Of a stretch of DNA of 64,000 bases, positions 1 through 8,307 are shown in pieces. Each line of letters begins with the position of its first letter. Position 1 is the stretch's first letter. Location: the NCBI GenBank assembly GCA_029975435.1, contig JARKPC010000246.1, positions 1-64,000 of the forward strand, given 5' to 3'. Made by a program: the position numbers and the translations under genes. Below the pieces are notes generated by a model that was not told where the DNA came from, did no database searches, and saw nothing but the letters and a program-made list of their open reading frames with translations. The stretch comes from Propionivibrio sp. (GTDB lineage: Bacteria; Pseudomonadota; Gammaproteobacteria; Burkholderiales; Rhodocyclaceae).

Positions 1-870
1 CGCTACCGCCTCGACCGCTACCACCTGATTCGCAGCCGGAGGCTGGCCGACAGCATGGCCGTGGTGCTCGACCGCACGTTGCGCCACAGCGCCGCCGTGC
101 ATCCCCTGAACACTCCGAGCGCACCCAAGACCTCGGAAATCCGGGCCGACATCATCCGCTTCCGGCGCGAACTGGCGCACACACGCTACCGCTATGCCAG
201 CGAGAGAATCCGCCAGGGCGAAATCGGCATTACCCCGCTCTTCGGCCTCGGCATCCGGGATAACCAGCTTAATCGCACGGTCGTCGAACTGATCCGCCAG
301 GCCGAAACACGCATCGTATTGTTCACGCCGTATTTCAATCTTCCCGGCCCGGTACGGCGGGTTATCGATGCCCGGCTGCGGGCCGGCTGCCACATCACCA
401 TCGTGCTCGGCGACAAGACGGCCAACGACTTCTTCATCCCGCCCGACGAGCCGTTCAAGACCATCGGCGCCTTGCCCTACCTGTACGAAGCCAACCTGCG
501 GCGCTTCTGCAAGGCGCGCCAGAGATTCATCGACAACGGGCAGCTCAACGTACACCTGTGGCGGCACGAAGACAACACCTTCCACCTCAAGGGTCTGCTG
601 ATCGATGACCGCTACGCCCTGCTGACCGGCAACAACATCAACCCGCGCGCCTGGCGGCTCGATCTGGAGAACGGCTTGCTGATCCACGATCCGCAAAAAT
701 TGCTGATCGAGAAGCACCTTGCCGAACTGGACCGCATCCTGACGCACACGCAGCGCCTCGCCAGCCACGAAGCCCTTGAACCGGCTGAATCGTATCCGCA
801 CCCGGTACAGCGTTTGATGAGGCGGCTGGCGCGCACGCGCATGGACCGCCTGGTCAATCACATGCTTTAA
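1..870 (+). CDS. pssA: CDP-diacylglycerol--serine O-phosphatidyltransferase (PssA), 5' partial
   Basis: The reading frame is open from base 1, so the gene begins upstream of the window; 289 residues of the C-terminal part are present (E. coli PssA is about 450). PssA makes phosphatidylserine from CDP-diacylglycerol and serine, the route to phosphatidylethanolamine, and belongs to the phospholipase D superfamily. The second HKD-type motif is visible as HLKGLLIDD around residue 195 of the fragment, followed by LLTGNNINPRAWRLDLENG, which matches the proteobacterial PssA signature closely. The first HKD motif should lie outside the window. The stop overlaps the stop of the convergent sensor-kinase gene by 4 bases. 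Confidence 0.93.
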   Translation, partial: RYRLDRYHLIRSRRLADSMAVVLDRTLRHSAAVHPLNTPSAPKTSEIRADIIRFRRELAHTRYRYASERIRQGEIGITPLFGLGIRDNQLNRTVVELIRQAETRIVLFTPYFNLPGPVRRVIDARLRAGCHITIVLGDKTANDFFIPPDEPFKTIGALPYLYEANLRRFCKARQRFIDNGQLNVHLWRHEDNTFHLKGLLIDDRYALLTGNNINPRAWRLDLENGLLIHDPQKLLIEKHLAELDRILTHTQRLASHEALEPAESYPHPVQRLMRRLARTRMDRLVNHML

Positions 871-2018
871 GCGCCTGTCTCAGGCAGAGCGGATGGCAAG
901 CGAACGGTAACCCGCAAGCCGCCTTCGCGCCGGTTCTCGGCCTCAATCCGACCGTGATGAGTAGCGACAACTTGCCGGGCAATGGCCAGCCCCAGCCCGT
1001 GCCCCTTCTTGACCGGTACGCGGCTGCCACGGAAAAACGGCTCGAACAGCCGCTTGAGATCGGAGCTGAGCACACCCGGCCCGCGATCTTCGACACAGAC
1101 CCGGATCTCGGCTCCGTCGCGCGAGGCGCGTATTCCGATCCAGCCGCCGCTGGCCGCATAGGCCAGCGCATTGCGTACCAGATTGTCGAAGACGCGGTGC
1201 AACATTTCGGCGTCGCCACGCACCAGCGCTTCCGTTCCGGCTTCGAGGTCGATGCGGCATGCCGCCAGCTCCGCTTCCGGCGCGGCATCGGCGGCCACGT
1301 CGGCGAGCACCTCGGCGAGGTCGATCACTTCCTCGCCCGGCTCGACCAAGCCGGATTCCAGGCGCGAAAGCGTCAGCAGTTCGCTGACCAGACGGTCCAT
1401 GCGGGCCGATTCGTGTTCCAGCAGCGTCAGGCAATCATCGAGCCGCTCCGGTTGCTGGCGGACCAGCCCGACGATCGCGGAGAGGCGCGCCAGCGGCGAG
1501 CGCATTTCGTGCGAAACATCGTGCATCAAACGTCTCTGCCCGTGCATCAACTGGTCGATGTGGTGTGCCATGCGGTCGAAATCACGGCACAGGTCGGCCA
1601 ACTCGTCGCGCCTGTGCCCCATCGTATCGGCAATGTCAGTCGCCAGCTGCCCGGACGCTCCCGCCTGCAGCGCCTGACGCAGCCGCCCTACCGGCCGGGC
1701 GATATAGGCGGCGAGCAGGGTGGCGAAGACAAGGCTGACGACCGCGCCGGCGAGCAGATGCAACAACGGCAACCGGGGTCCGGGTGGAGGAGGCCGGCCG
1801 GGACTGTCCGGAAAACGGCTCGCCGTCGGCGGTCGCGGTAGATCGCGGAACGAATCGGGCGGGGGTGAATCCATCGCTGCCGGCCGCGGCGGGAAGCCCT
1901 CCATCTCCGGCATGGTGGCCCAGATGGCCAGCCCCGTGCCGATGACCGTGGTGGCCTGGGCCACAAAGAAGAAAGACAGGATCTTCCAGAACAGGCGTCC
2001 TTGCAGGAACGATGGCAT
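867..2018 (-). CDS. cpxA: CpxA-like sensor histidine kinase
   Basis: This is a 383-residue inner-membrane sensor kinase. TM1 spans about residues 10-34 and TM2 about 84-106, with a HAMP linker after TM2. The HisKA motif HDVSHEMRSPLARL places the phosphoacceptor at His170. The ATP-binding domain has an N-box (NLVRNALAYAA), DRGPGV and GHGLGLAI. The periplasmic segment is only about 50 residues and very rich in proline, unlike the larger folded sensor domain of enterobacterial CpxA. It lies 18 bases downstream of a CpxR-type regulator and is surely co-transcribed with it. The name cpxA rests mainly on that partner and on the CpxR boxes upstream; the sensing domain itself does not identify the signal. 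Confidence 0.85.
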   Translation of the reverse strand: MPSFLQGRLFWKILSFFFVAQATTVIGTGLAIWATMPEMEGFPPRPAAMDSPPPDSFRDLPRPPTASRFPDSPGRPPPPGPRLPLLHLLAGAVVSLVFATLLAAYIARPVGRLRQALQAGASGQLATDIADTMGHRRDELADLCRDFDRMAHHIDQLMHGQRRLMHDVSHEMRSPLARLSAIVGLVRQQPERLDDCLTLLEHESARMDRLVSELLTLSRLESGLVEPGEEVIDLAEVLADVAADAAPEAELAACRIDLEAGTEALVRGDAEMLHRVFDNLVRNALAYAASGGWIGIRASRDGAEIRVCVEDRGPGVLSSDLKRLFEPFFRGSRVPVKKGHGLGLAIARQVVATHHGRIEAENRREGGLRVTVRLPSALPETGA

Positions 2019-2036
2019 GGAGAGCTTCCCAGGGGG

Positions 2037-2750
2037 TCAGTCGGTCAGCAGCTGGTAGCCCTTGCGCAGAACGGCCTGGATGCGCGGACGGCCGTCGGGC
2101 AGGGGCGGCAATTTGTGCCGGATGCTGCTCAGATGCACGTCAATGCTGCGATCATAACGCTGGAACGGCCGACCCAGCCCCTGCTCGGACAGCAGATTCT
2201 TGCTCACAACCTGCCCGGCATTCTGGATCAGCAATTCCAGCAGGTTGAACTCGGCATTGGTCAACTGCACATCCTGCCCGGCCCAGGCGATACGCCGCTG
2301 AGCCGAGTACAAGGCCAGATCGCCGATACACACGGAGTCGGGAGTGGTCGAACGAACCAGCGTCCGGCGCAGGATGGCCCGCAGCCGGGCACTCAGTTCG
2401 CGCGGCGTGCAGGGTTTTGCCACATAGTCGTCGGCGCCGAGTTCGAGCCCGAGGATACGGCTCTCGTCGTCGCCCCGTGCGGTGAGCATCAGTACCGGCG
2501 TGCTGCCGCGCGAGCGAATCCGTCGCAGCACCTCGATTCCGCTGAACCCGGGCATCATCACATCGACGACGGCGATGTCCGGCGTCTGGGCAGCAAACAG
2601 GCGCAACGCCGATTCGCCTTCATGCGCCACGGTGACGTTGAAACCGTCGCTCACCAGATAGTCGCGCAGCAGCGTGACCAGTTCGACATCGTCATCGACC
2701 AGCAGGACGCTGGCCGAAGCTGTCGGGATGTTGTTTGCAAATTCAGGCAT
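2037..2750 (-). CDS. cpxR: CpxR-like OmpR-family response regulator
   Basis: This 237-residue regulator has a receiver domain with the phospho-acceptor at Asp63 (VVDVMMPG) and the conserved Lys112 (AKP), then an OmpR/PhoB winged helix. The DNA-binding domain closely follows enterobacterial CpxR, notably RYDRSIDVHLSSIRHKL, a PDGRP turn and a terminal KGYQLL. CpxR governs the envelope-stress regulon by binding GTAAA-N5-GTAAA. Two exact copies of that pattern lie in the spacer upstream (2791-2805 and 2978-2992), the nearer one only 41 bases from this start codon, so autoregulation is likely. The gene is followed directly by its kinase. Confidence 0.9.
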   Translation of the reverse strand: MPEFANNIPTASASVLLVDDDVELVTLLRDYLVSDGFNVTVAHEGESALRLFAAQTPDIAVVDVMMPGFSGIEVLRRIRSRGSTPVLMLTARGDDESRILGLELGADDYVAKPCTPRELSARLRAILRRTLVRSTTPDSVCIGDLALYSAQRRIAWAGQDVQLTNAEFNLLELLIQNAGQVVSKNLLSEQGLGRPFQRYDRSIDVHLSSIRHKLPPLPDGRPRIQAVLRKGYQLLTD

Positions 2751-2790
2751 GGCGCAATGATACCGGCGCGGAAGAATCGGAGCCCCGGAG

Positions 2791-2805
2791 TTTACAGGGA
2801 TTTAC
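2791..2805 (-). promoter_or_regulatory. CpxR box 1 (GTAAA-N5-GTAAA)
   Basis: The plus strand reads TTTAC-AGGGA-TTTAC, which is GTAAA-TCCCT-GTAAA on the cpxR coding strand. It matches the classical CpxR consensus exactly, in both half-sites and in the 5-base spacing. It lies 41 bases upstream of the cpxR start, consistent with autoregulation. Confidence 0.75.
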
Positions 2806-2977
2806 AACGGCGGGAAATTCTTGCCGCGCCCCCGGCAATCCACCCGCAACACGTTGATCAATAAAGAATAAATCGTGGCGAACATTGCCGGAAAAAAGAT
2901 TCGGGAGACGTACTCCCCCAGGGTTCGCTTGGAAACTGCCGCTTTTCCGCGAGAAGTCTCGTTTTTCTTCACAGGCT

Positions 2978-2992
2978 TTTACCTCGCTTTAC
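2978..2992 (-). promoter_or_regulatory. CpxR box 2 (GTAAA-N5-GTAAA)
   Basis: The plus strand reads TTTAC-CTCGC-TTTAC, a second exact match to the CpxR consensus. It is 117 bases upstream of the EF-hand gene start, a reasonable position for activating that gene. Confidence 0.7.
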
Positions 2993-3020
2993 GCAAAACG
3001 TCCTGATCTGGCGGCATTTC

Positions 3021-3035
3021 TGGCCGATAACTTGC
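3021..3035 (+). promoter_or_regulatory. Possible sigma-54 promoter for the EF-hand gene
   Basis: TGGC at 3021-3024 and TTGC at 3032-3035 give the invariant GG-N10-GC geometry of a -24/-12 element, but the intermediate bases (CGATAAC) do not follow the consensus. Transcription would start near 3047, about 60 bases before the EF-hand start codon. No sigma-54 activator site was identified, so this is tentative. Confidence 0.3.
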
Positions 3036-3108
3036 CAGTAGGCAGGCAGATCCGAGCTTTCCAGCCCTGGCTAGCCACGATCTCATTTCAACCATCCAGG
3101 AGTTCATC

Positions 3109-3756
3109 ATGAGTACCCTGACAGGCATCAGTAATTACAGCAGCGCCGCAAGCTATCTCTTTTCCAAGATCGACACCTCGAACAAGGGCTACATCGAGAA
3201 GGAAGATCTCGTCTCCGCGTTTTCCAGCCTGACGTCCGCGAGCGACACGAGTGCCAGCGACGTTTTCTCGCAACTCGACAGCGACAGCGACGGCAAGGTC
3301 ACCGAGAGCGAATTTTCCAGCGCGCTCGAGGCGCTCAATGGCCAGTACAACCAATCGCGCATGCAGGGCGCGATGCCGCCTCCCCCGCCCCCGCCTGCCG
3401 ACGACGCCGGGTTCACCGAGGACGAACTGACCAGCCAGCTGGAAGAAATCGGCGACACCGACTCCGCGCGCTCGACGCTGATCGGCAGTATTCTCGAGAA
3501 CTTCGATGCTGCCGACACAAACGGAGACGGCAAGGTCAGCCACACTGAAGCCATGGCCTACGCCGAATCCAATGACATCGCTACGTCGACGTCAGGCGAC
3601 AAGACGGCGGCAAGCGAATCGAAATCCGGAAGTGCTTCTGTTTCCGAAGCTCAGGTCTACCAGCAGATCATGGAACTGATGCGCGCTTACGGCACCCAGA
3701 GCACCGAACAGAACTTGTTTTCGTCATTGACGTCGGCGATCTCGACCCGAGCATAA
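3109..3756 (+). CDS. EF-hand calcium-binding protein
   Basis: This is a 215-residue, Ser/Thr/Asp-rich protein with three canonical 12-residue EF-hand loops: residues 22-33 (DTSNKGYIEKED), 57-68 (DSDSDGKVTESE) and 136-147 (DTNGDGKVSHTE). A run of seven prolines (90-96) separates the N-terminal EF-hand pair from the third loop. No signal peptide or membrane segment is visible, so it is predicted to be cytoplasmic or exported by an unrecognised route. The start is fixed by CCAGGAG seven bases upstream. It stands divergent from cpxR, the position occupied by cpxP in enterobacteria, though it is not homologous to CpxP. A role in calcium binding or signalling is inferred from the motifs only. Confidence 0.85.
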   Translation: MSTLTGISNYSSAASYLFSKIDTSNKGYIEKEDLVSAFSSLTSASDTSASDVFSQLDSDSDGKVTESEFSSALEALNGQYNQSRMQGAMPPPPPPPADDAGFTEDELTSQLEEIGDTDSARSTLIGSILENFDAADTNGDGKVSHTEAMAYAESNDIATSTSGDKTAASESKSGSASVSEAQVYQQIMELMRAYGTQSTEQNLFSSLTSAISTRA

Positions 3757-3899
3757 CGCCGCCGACGGGCTTCAGCGCACATGCAGGCAGGCGGCAACTC
3801 CGGTGGCGATGCCATCAACCATGCACGCCTGCCATGCCGGATCACGCAACCAACGCGCAACGACGATGGCATACTCCGCGACAGATCGTAGCGAGCGAA

Positions 3900-4286
3900 T
3901 CAGAAATCCTGGGATGCCTCCCAGATGATGAACCCCTCTTCCTTCAGGGTCCATTGCATCAGGTTGATCAGTGGTTGCGCCCGGTGCCCGAGCGAGACGA
4001 TCTCTTGCGGCTCCTTTTCCTTTTCGCCGCCGCCCTTCTCGTCGTTGTCGTGTTCCTTGTTTCCGTTGCTTCCCGCGTTGGCGCGCTTTTCCTCGGCCAG
4101 TCGTTTGGCAGCCGCCTTCTCCTCCTCGACACCGTGGCGCAGACAGGCAATCGCTTCAGGCAATTGTTCCGTGGTGAACACGCCATGCGCGGTGGTTTCC
4201 TTGCCGATCCACGCAAACAGGGCATGCGCATGCTCGGCAAACATGATGAGTTCGCCCGATGTGCTTGATGTCAGCCGGACCAACAT
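3900..4286 (-). CDS. DUF1840 family protein
   Basis: This small protein of 128 residues starts MLVRLTSSTSGELIMFAEHA, the typical opening of the DUF1840 family, which is found mainly in betaproteobacteria and has no known function. The middle (about residues 60-95) is a highly charged Lys/Glu/Asp linker, and the C-terminus (QPLINLMQWTLKEEGFIIWEA) is conserved-looking. I chose the ATG at 4286 because AGGAG lies 8 bases upstream; the alternative ATG at 4292 is only 2 bases from it. No membrane segment is seen. The gene stands alone between the EF-hand gene and the sugar kinase. Confidence 0.8.
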   Translation of the reverse strand: MLVRLTSSTSGELIMFAEHAHALFAWIGKETTAHGVFTTEQLPEAIACLRHGVEEEKAAAKRLAEEKRANAGSNGNKEHDNDEKGGGEKEKEPQEIVSLGHRAQPLINLMQWTLKEEGFIIWEASQDF

Positions 4287-4474
4287 GACCATTTCTCCTG
4301 GAAGTACTTGGTTATTCATCCGACAGGCACGCAGATGAAAACGATCCGCCGCGGATGCAAGAATGTCGAAGAACCACCGTCGATTTTACTCCTCGCCACC
4401 GTACAAGGACGACTGACCCGATATCTGGGATAGAATCCAGTACCGGAACCCCTTCCGGACAAATTCTCCCCGCC

Positions 4475-5464
4475 ATGCCCCCCTCCCCTGATCCGTCGCC
4501 GTCCGTAACGCCGGCACTGCGTCTCGGGATTGATCTCGGCGGCACAAAGATCGAGGTCATCGCCCTCGATCCGCGAGGCAACGCGTTGCTTCGGCGCCGG
4601 GTACCCACCCCGCAAGGCGACTACCGGGGCACACTGGCGACCGTGGCCGGACTGGTGGAGAGCGTCGAAACCGAACTCGGGCTGCGCGGCAGCGTCGGCG
4701 TCGGCATTCCCGGCGCCGAATCGGCCATCGACGGACACATCAAGAACGCCAACTCCACCTGCCTGAACGGCAAGCCCTTGCGCCACGACCTGCAGACGCT
4801 GCTGCAGCGGGAAATCCGTATCGAGAACGATGCCAATTGCCTGGCCCTCTCGGAAGCCGTCGATGGCGCGGGCAGCGAAGCCCGGGTCGTCTTCGCCGTC
4901 ATTCTCGGCACCGGAGTCGGCGGAGGCATCGTTGCCAACGGCCACCTGCTGACAGGTGCCAACCATATTTCCGGCGAATGGGGGCACAACCCGCTGCCGT
5001 ATCCGGAAGAGGATACGCGACCGCCGCCGCGCTGCTACTGCGGCCGCCAGGGCTGCGTTGAAACCTGGCTGTCCGGGCCCGGCATGTCCGCCGATCATGC
5101 GCGGCACACCGGAGCAACACTGACCGTGCCCGAGATCGCCGATCACGCCGCGCAGGGCGAGAGCGGTTGCGAAGCCACGCTGCAACGCTACGAACGCCGT
5201 CTGGCAAAAGCGCTGGCGCAAGTCATCAACATCCTCGACCCCGAGGTCGTCGTCCTGGGCGGAGGCATCTCCAATCTCGACCGGCTAAACAAGAACGTTC
5301 CCGCGCTGTGGGGCAACTACATCTTTTCCGACGTGGTGCGTACCCGGCTGTGCCGCAACCGCCACGGCGATTCCTCCGGAGTGCGCGGCGCCGCCTGGCT
5401 GTGGAACACTCCGGACCACAGAGATGCACGGATCCACAAGACCTCCTCCAACGCCACGCCCTGA
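4475..5464 (+). CDS. mak: ROK-family sugar kinase, Mak-like fructokinase
   Basis: This is a 329-residue ROK kinase that would phosphorylate a hexose with ATP. The N-terminal phosphate-binding motif GIDLGGTK is followed by VGIPGAES, KNANSTCLNG, ENDANCLALSEAVDGA and a zinc-binding motif CYCGRQGCVE. The pattern matches E. coli fructokinase Mak over its whole length, including GDSSGVRGAAWLW near the C-terminus. Glucose or N-acetylglucosamine cannot be excluded as substrate. The start ATG at 4475 gives a short proline-rich lead before the first motif. A transporter gene follows 18 bases downstream, so kinase and transporter probably form an operon. Confidence 0.85.
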   Translation: MPPSPDPSPSVTPALRLGIDLGGTKIEVIALDPRGNALLRRRVPTPQGDYRGTLATVAGLVESVETELGLRGSVGVGIPGAESAIDGHIKNANSTCLNGKPLRHDLQTLLQREIRIENDANCLALSEAVDGAGSEARVVFAVILGTGVGGGIVANGHLLTGANHISGEWGHNPLPYPEEDTRPPPRCYCGRQGCVETWLSGPGMSADHARHTGATLTVPEIADHAAQGESGCEATLQRYERRLAKALAQVINILDPEVVVLGGGISNLDRLNKNVPALWGNYIFSDVVRTRLCRNRHGDSSGVRGAAWLWNTPDHRDARIHKTSSNATP

Positions 5465-5482
5465 AGGCGACGCCGACACATC

Positions 5483-6703
5483 ATGCTCTGGTCCCGACTT
5501 TTCCTGCCCTTCGCCTGCGCCTACTTTCTTTCCTATTTGTACCGGACGGTCAACGCCGTTGTCGGCCCGGTCCTGAGTACCGAGTTGTCACTCGGCGCCG
5601 CCGACCTCGGCCTGCTCACCAGTACCTATTTCATTGCCTTCGGCTCGACGCAACTGCCCCTCGGAATCATGCTCGACCGCTTCGGTGCGCGCAGGGTGGA
5701 GGCCGCGCTGCTGCTGATCGCTGCGGCCGGCGCGGCGGTCTTTGCCGGCAGCAACAACATCGGCACGCTGGCCATCGGCCGCGGCATGATCGGGCTGGGA
5801 GTCTCCGCGTGCCTGATGGCTGCCTTCAAGTCCTTCTCGCAGTGGTTTCCGGCCGAGCGGCAAGCCTCATTGACCGGCTGGATCATGACCTCCGGCACGC
5901 TGGGGGCGCTCGTCGCCTCGGCGCCGCTCGAAGCCGTGTTGCACATCGCCTCCTGGCGCGAAGTCTTCTACGGGCTGGGCGCCATCACCGCCGGAGTGGC
6001 ACTGTGGCTCTTTCTCGGCGTTCCGGACAAGGAATCGGCGACACGCCCGCAGTCGATCGCGGAACTGGCCGGCGGCATCCGGCAAATAGTCAGCAACCGG
6101 CATTTCTGGCGCTTCGCATCGCTCAGTTTCGCCCAGATCGGCGGCTTCATGGCCGTGCAAAGCCTGTGGTCCGGCGCCTGGCTGATCCACGTCAACGGCT
6201 ATTCGCGCTCGGTGGCGGCGGAGTACCTGGCGGCGATGAATGCCGCGATGGCCGTCTCCTACTTCATGATCGGCCTGCTGTCGACCCGTTTGGCCAAGCG
6301 CGGAATCAGCACGGTACACCTGCTCGGCGGCGGCATGTCGCTGGCCCTGCTCACACTGCTCCTGATCGTCACCCAGGCCACCGAACAGCACTATCTGCTG
6401 TGGATGGCCTACGGCCTGTTCTCCAGCACCGGAACGCTGACCTACGCGGCCACCGCCACCGGCTTTCCGGTGAGCCTGTCCGGACGTGTCAACACCGTCC
6501 TCAACCTCTTCGCCTTCGCCGGCGCATTCGGCCTGCAATGGGGCATGGGCCTGCTCATCGACGCGACCATAGCCGCCGGCCATTCCACCGCCATCGCCCA
6601 CCGCGATGCCTTCATCGTGCTGTTTGTCTTGCAGGCGGCATCGCTCGGGTGGTTCTTCTTCAGCGGCTGGCGGGCAGCCAGCATTGCCGCCTCAAACCGC
6701 TAG
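5483..6703 (+). CDS. MFS transporter
   Basis: This is a 406-residue inner-membrane protein with about 12 hydrophobic segments and the MFS loop 2-3 signature (MLDRFGARRVEA). The second half has a weaker copy (LSTRLAKRGI). It belongs to the major facilitator superfamily; nothing in the sequence fixes the substrate. The position 18 bases after a sugar kinase might suggest a sugar or anion substrate. The gene ends 12 bases inside the convergent gene that follows. Confidence 0.85.
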   Translation: MLWSRLFLPFACAYFLSYLYRTVNAVVGPVLSTELSLGAADLGLLTSTYFIAFGSTQLPLGIMLDRFGARRVEAALLLIAAAGAAVFAGSNNIGTLAIGRGMIGLGVSACLMAAFKSFSQWFPAERQASLTGWIMTSGTLGALVASAPLEAVLHIASWREVFYGLGAITAGVALWLFLGVPDKESATRPQSIAELAGGIRQIVSNRHFWRFASLSFAQIGGFMAVQSLWSGAWLIHVNGYSRSVAAEYLAAMNAAMAVSYFMIGLLSTRLAKRGISTVHLLGGGMSLALLTLLLIVTQATEQHYLLWMAYGLFSSTGTLTYAATATGFPVSLSGRVNTVLNLFAFAGAFGLQWGMGLLIDATIAAGHSTAIAHRDAFIVLFVLQAASLGWFFFSGWRAASIAASNR

Positions 6704-7660
6704 GTCGACCTGCTGCACCGACCCGACTCCGCCATCCTCCCGCAAATAGACGCCGGATGCGCGAATGTAGCCGTGCTTCTCGTTGTCGGCGTCGGCGAGG
6801 GCAAACGGCGTTTGCGCCGAACCGAGGTAGATGGCGCCGATGCCTTTCTCGCGCAGCGAACTCAGCGTGTCTTTCCCGGCGCCATCCTTTTCCCACAAAC
6901 TGAGCGAGGAAAACGCCGAATCCGCGTCATCGAGCCAGTGGTTGCCGTCCTCGTCCAGGCACGCCAGATCGGCGAAACCGTTGCCGGAACGCGTACCGAA
7001 CAGCTCGCTGCCGTCGTTGATGCGGCCGTCGCCGTTGCGGTCGAAAGCCAGCCAGGCGCTGCCGGCGGAGAGTCCGGGAATCGACTCGCCAGTTCCGTCG
7101 GCATCGAGGTCGAACTCGAAACGCTGGCCGGACAGTTCGGCGGCGTTGCCGGAAAAATTGACGACGAGCGGATCGCGCAGTTCCAGGCTGCCCGACTGCC
7201 GCACGCTGCGCTCGCAGGAATAGTCGCGGCACATGGCAAGCTGGAGGGTGAAATCGATGGCCTTGCCGTCCGCCGTGCGAACGGTGCCGGCCGCCGAAAA
7301 AGCCGTGCTCTCGTGCTCACGGACGATCTCGGTCAACTCGACGCTCCATTCCATCCGGATTCTCCTGCCCGTTCCCATTGCGTCGTCGGGCACCGGTGCC
7401 GAGCGGCCGGTCTGCAGAATATCCTCCAGATTCGTCGCCCTCGCCCCTTGCTTGCCGGCAAGAAGTTCCAGCATGCAACTCACCAGATTCTGCAGCAGGA
7501 CCAACAGGCGCAACCTGTCGGACTCCTCGCTGCTGGCGACCGGTTCGCTTTGCGATGCCCCCGCGAGAATCATGCGGAAGCTGTTCTCGGCCTCGATCTC
7601 GCTCTCATGAAGGTATTCGTGCGCGGCGTTCATGGCCACGCTGGATTGCTCGATTTTCAT
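6692..7660 (-). CDS. Calcium-binding (EF-hand/RTX-like) acidic protein, function unknown
   Basis: This is a 322-residue protein without an obvious signal peptide or membrane segment. The C-terminal half carries several Asp-rich calcium-type loops (DLDADGTGE, DRNGDGRINDGSELFG, DEDGNHWLDD), the arrangement seen in the non-repetitive parts of large RTX/VCBS-type exoproteins, but here as a small stand-alone protein. The N-terminus is helical with unremarkable composition. The start ATG at 7660 is supported by AAGGAG about seven bases upstream. It is 56 bases downstream of an NTF2-like gene on the same strand and probably co-transcribed with it. Its last 12 bases overlap the convergent MFS gene. 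Confidence 0.7.
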   Translation of the reverse strand: MKIEQSSVAMNAAHEYLHESEIEAENSFRMILAGASQSEPVASSEESDRLRLLVLLQNLVSCMLELLAGKQGARATNLEDILQTGRSAPVPDDAMGTGRRIRMEWSVELTEIVREHESTAFSAAGTVRTADGKAIDFTLQLAMCRDYSCERSVRQSGSLELRDPLVVNFSGNAAELSGQRFEFDLDADGTGESIPGLSAGSAWLAFDRNGDGRINDGSELFGTRSGNGFADLACLDEDGNHWLDDADSAFSSLSLWEKDGAGKDTLSSLREKGIGAIYLGSAQTPFALADADNEKHGYIRASGVYLREDGGVGSVQQVDLAV

Positions 7661-7716
7661 TGCCAGCTCCTTGCGCGTTTTGGGATCAACCTCGTCGCAA
7701 GGGGCGTGCCAGGGGA

Positions 7717-8307
7717 TCATTTCCTGGAATCGATACCTCGACCCAGATAGCGCAGAACCGGTTCAAGCAACCCGGTTTTCGGCGCGGACTCGCACACGGC
7801 TCGCGCCGACGACCAGGGGTATCCGAGCGCCAGCAGCCAGGCAAGGACGTCCGGCAGGCATTCCGGTGGCAACGTCTGCATGGCCTCGATGGTGATCGCC
7901 AGTCGCTCCACGCAATAGGGTGCGTCCTGTTCAAACACCCATTCGTAGCGGCCGCAACCGACGCGCACATTTCCTGTCGCCTTCTCGGACATGCCGACCA
8001 GCCAATCGCAGGCAAAAACTGCCGGCGGCTTTGCCGATTCCGGATCGGGTTTGTCGAGGTAAAAGGTGTAGATATTCTCGTAGGTCTGGTTGAAGCGGCG
8101 AACCAACACATCGGCAATCGTTGCCACGCCCTGCGAAACGGCGGGGAAACTGATGTCCTGCGTCTTGACGCGCATCTCGAGGCAGGCCCCATCGCAAAAG
8201 ACCCGCTGAATCAGATGCGGTCGGTTCTCGTCCTTGGCGCGGATGTAGTCGCGCAGCCGATCCACGGACAGCCCGTTCGCGGTTTCGGTGCCTGAATCCC
8301 GTATCAT
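7717..8307 (-). CDS. NTF2/SnoaL-like protein, function unknown
   Basis: This is a 196-residue soluble protein. The first 130 residues read like an NTF2/SnoaL-type cone fold (LRDYIRAKDENRPHLIQRVF, then SQGVATIADVLVRRFNQTYEN, then a WLVGMSEKATGNVRVGCGRY strand region). The remaining helical tail is unassigned. This fold serves both enzymes and binding proteins, so no reaction can be named. The ATG at 8307 is chosen over upstream candidates because AAGGAG lies 7 bases before it. It is the first gene of a two-gene unit with the calcium-binding protein downstream. Confidence 0.6.
   Translation of the reverse strand: MIRDSGTETANGLSVDRLRDYIRAKDENRPHLIQRVFCDGACLEMRVKTQDISFPAVSQGVATIADVLVRRFNQTYENIYTFYLDKPDPESAKPPAVFACDWLVGMSEKATGNVRVGCGRYEWVFEQDAPYCVERLAITIEAMQTLPPECLPDVLAWLLALGYPWSSARAVCESAPKTGLLEPVLRYLGRGIDSRK

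Larger units (their letters stand above)
2751..3108. promoter_or_regulatory. Divergent control region between cpxR and the EF-hand gene
   Basis: This 358-base spacer holds no convincing gene; the short plus-strand open frame from 2885 has no ribosome site and no family features. It carries two perfect CpxR-type boxes, a possible sigma-54 promoter (3021-3035), and the ribosome-binding site CCAGGAG at 3096-3102 for the EF-hand gene at 3109. An AT-richer stretch around 2850-2880 is a likely place for promoter elements, but no good -35/-10 pair was identified. Confidence 0.6.

Noticed and set aside
954-1841. Long plus-strand open frame of 295 codons
   Set aside because: It is the antisense of the CpxA-like gene, with no recognisable domain or ribosome site.
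2885-3112. Small plus-strand open frame ahead of the EF-hand gene
   Set aside because: It has no ribosome site, an unusual composition and ends inside the EF-hand start; the region is better explained as control DNA.
3757-3899. 8-base inverted arms (GGCAGGCG/CGCCTGCC) as a terminator for the EF-hand gene
   Set aside because: The loop is over 30 bases and no T-run follows, so a terminator call is not supported.
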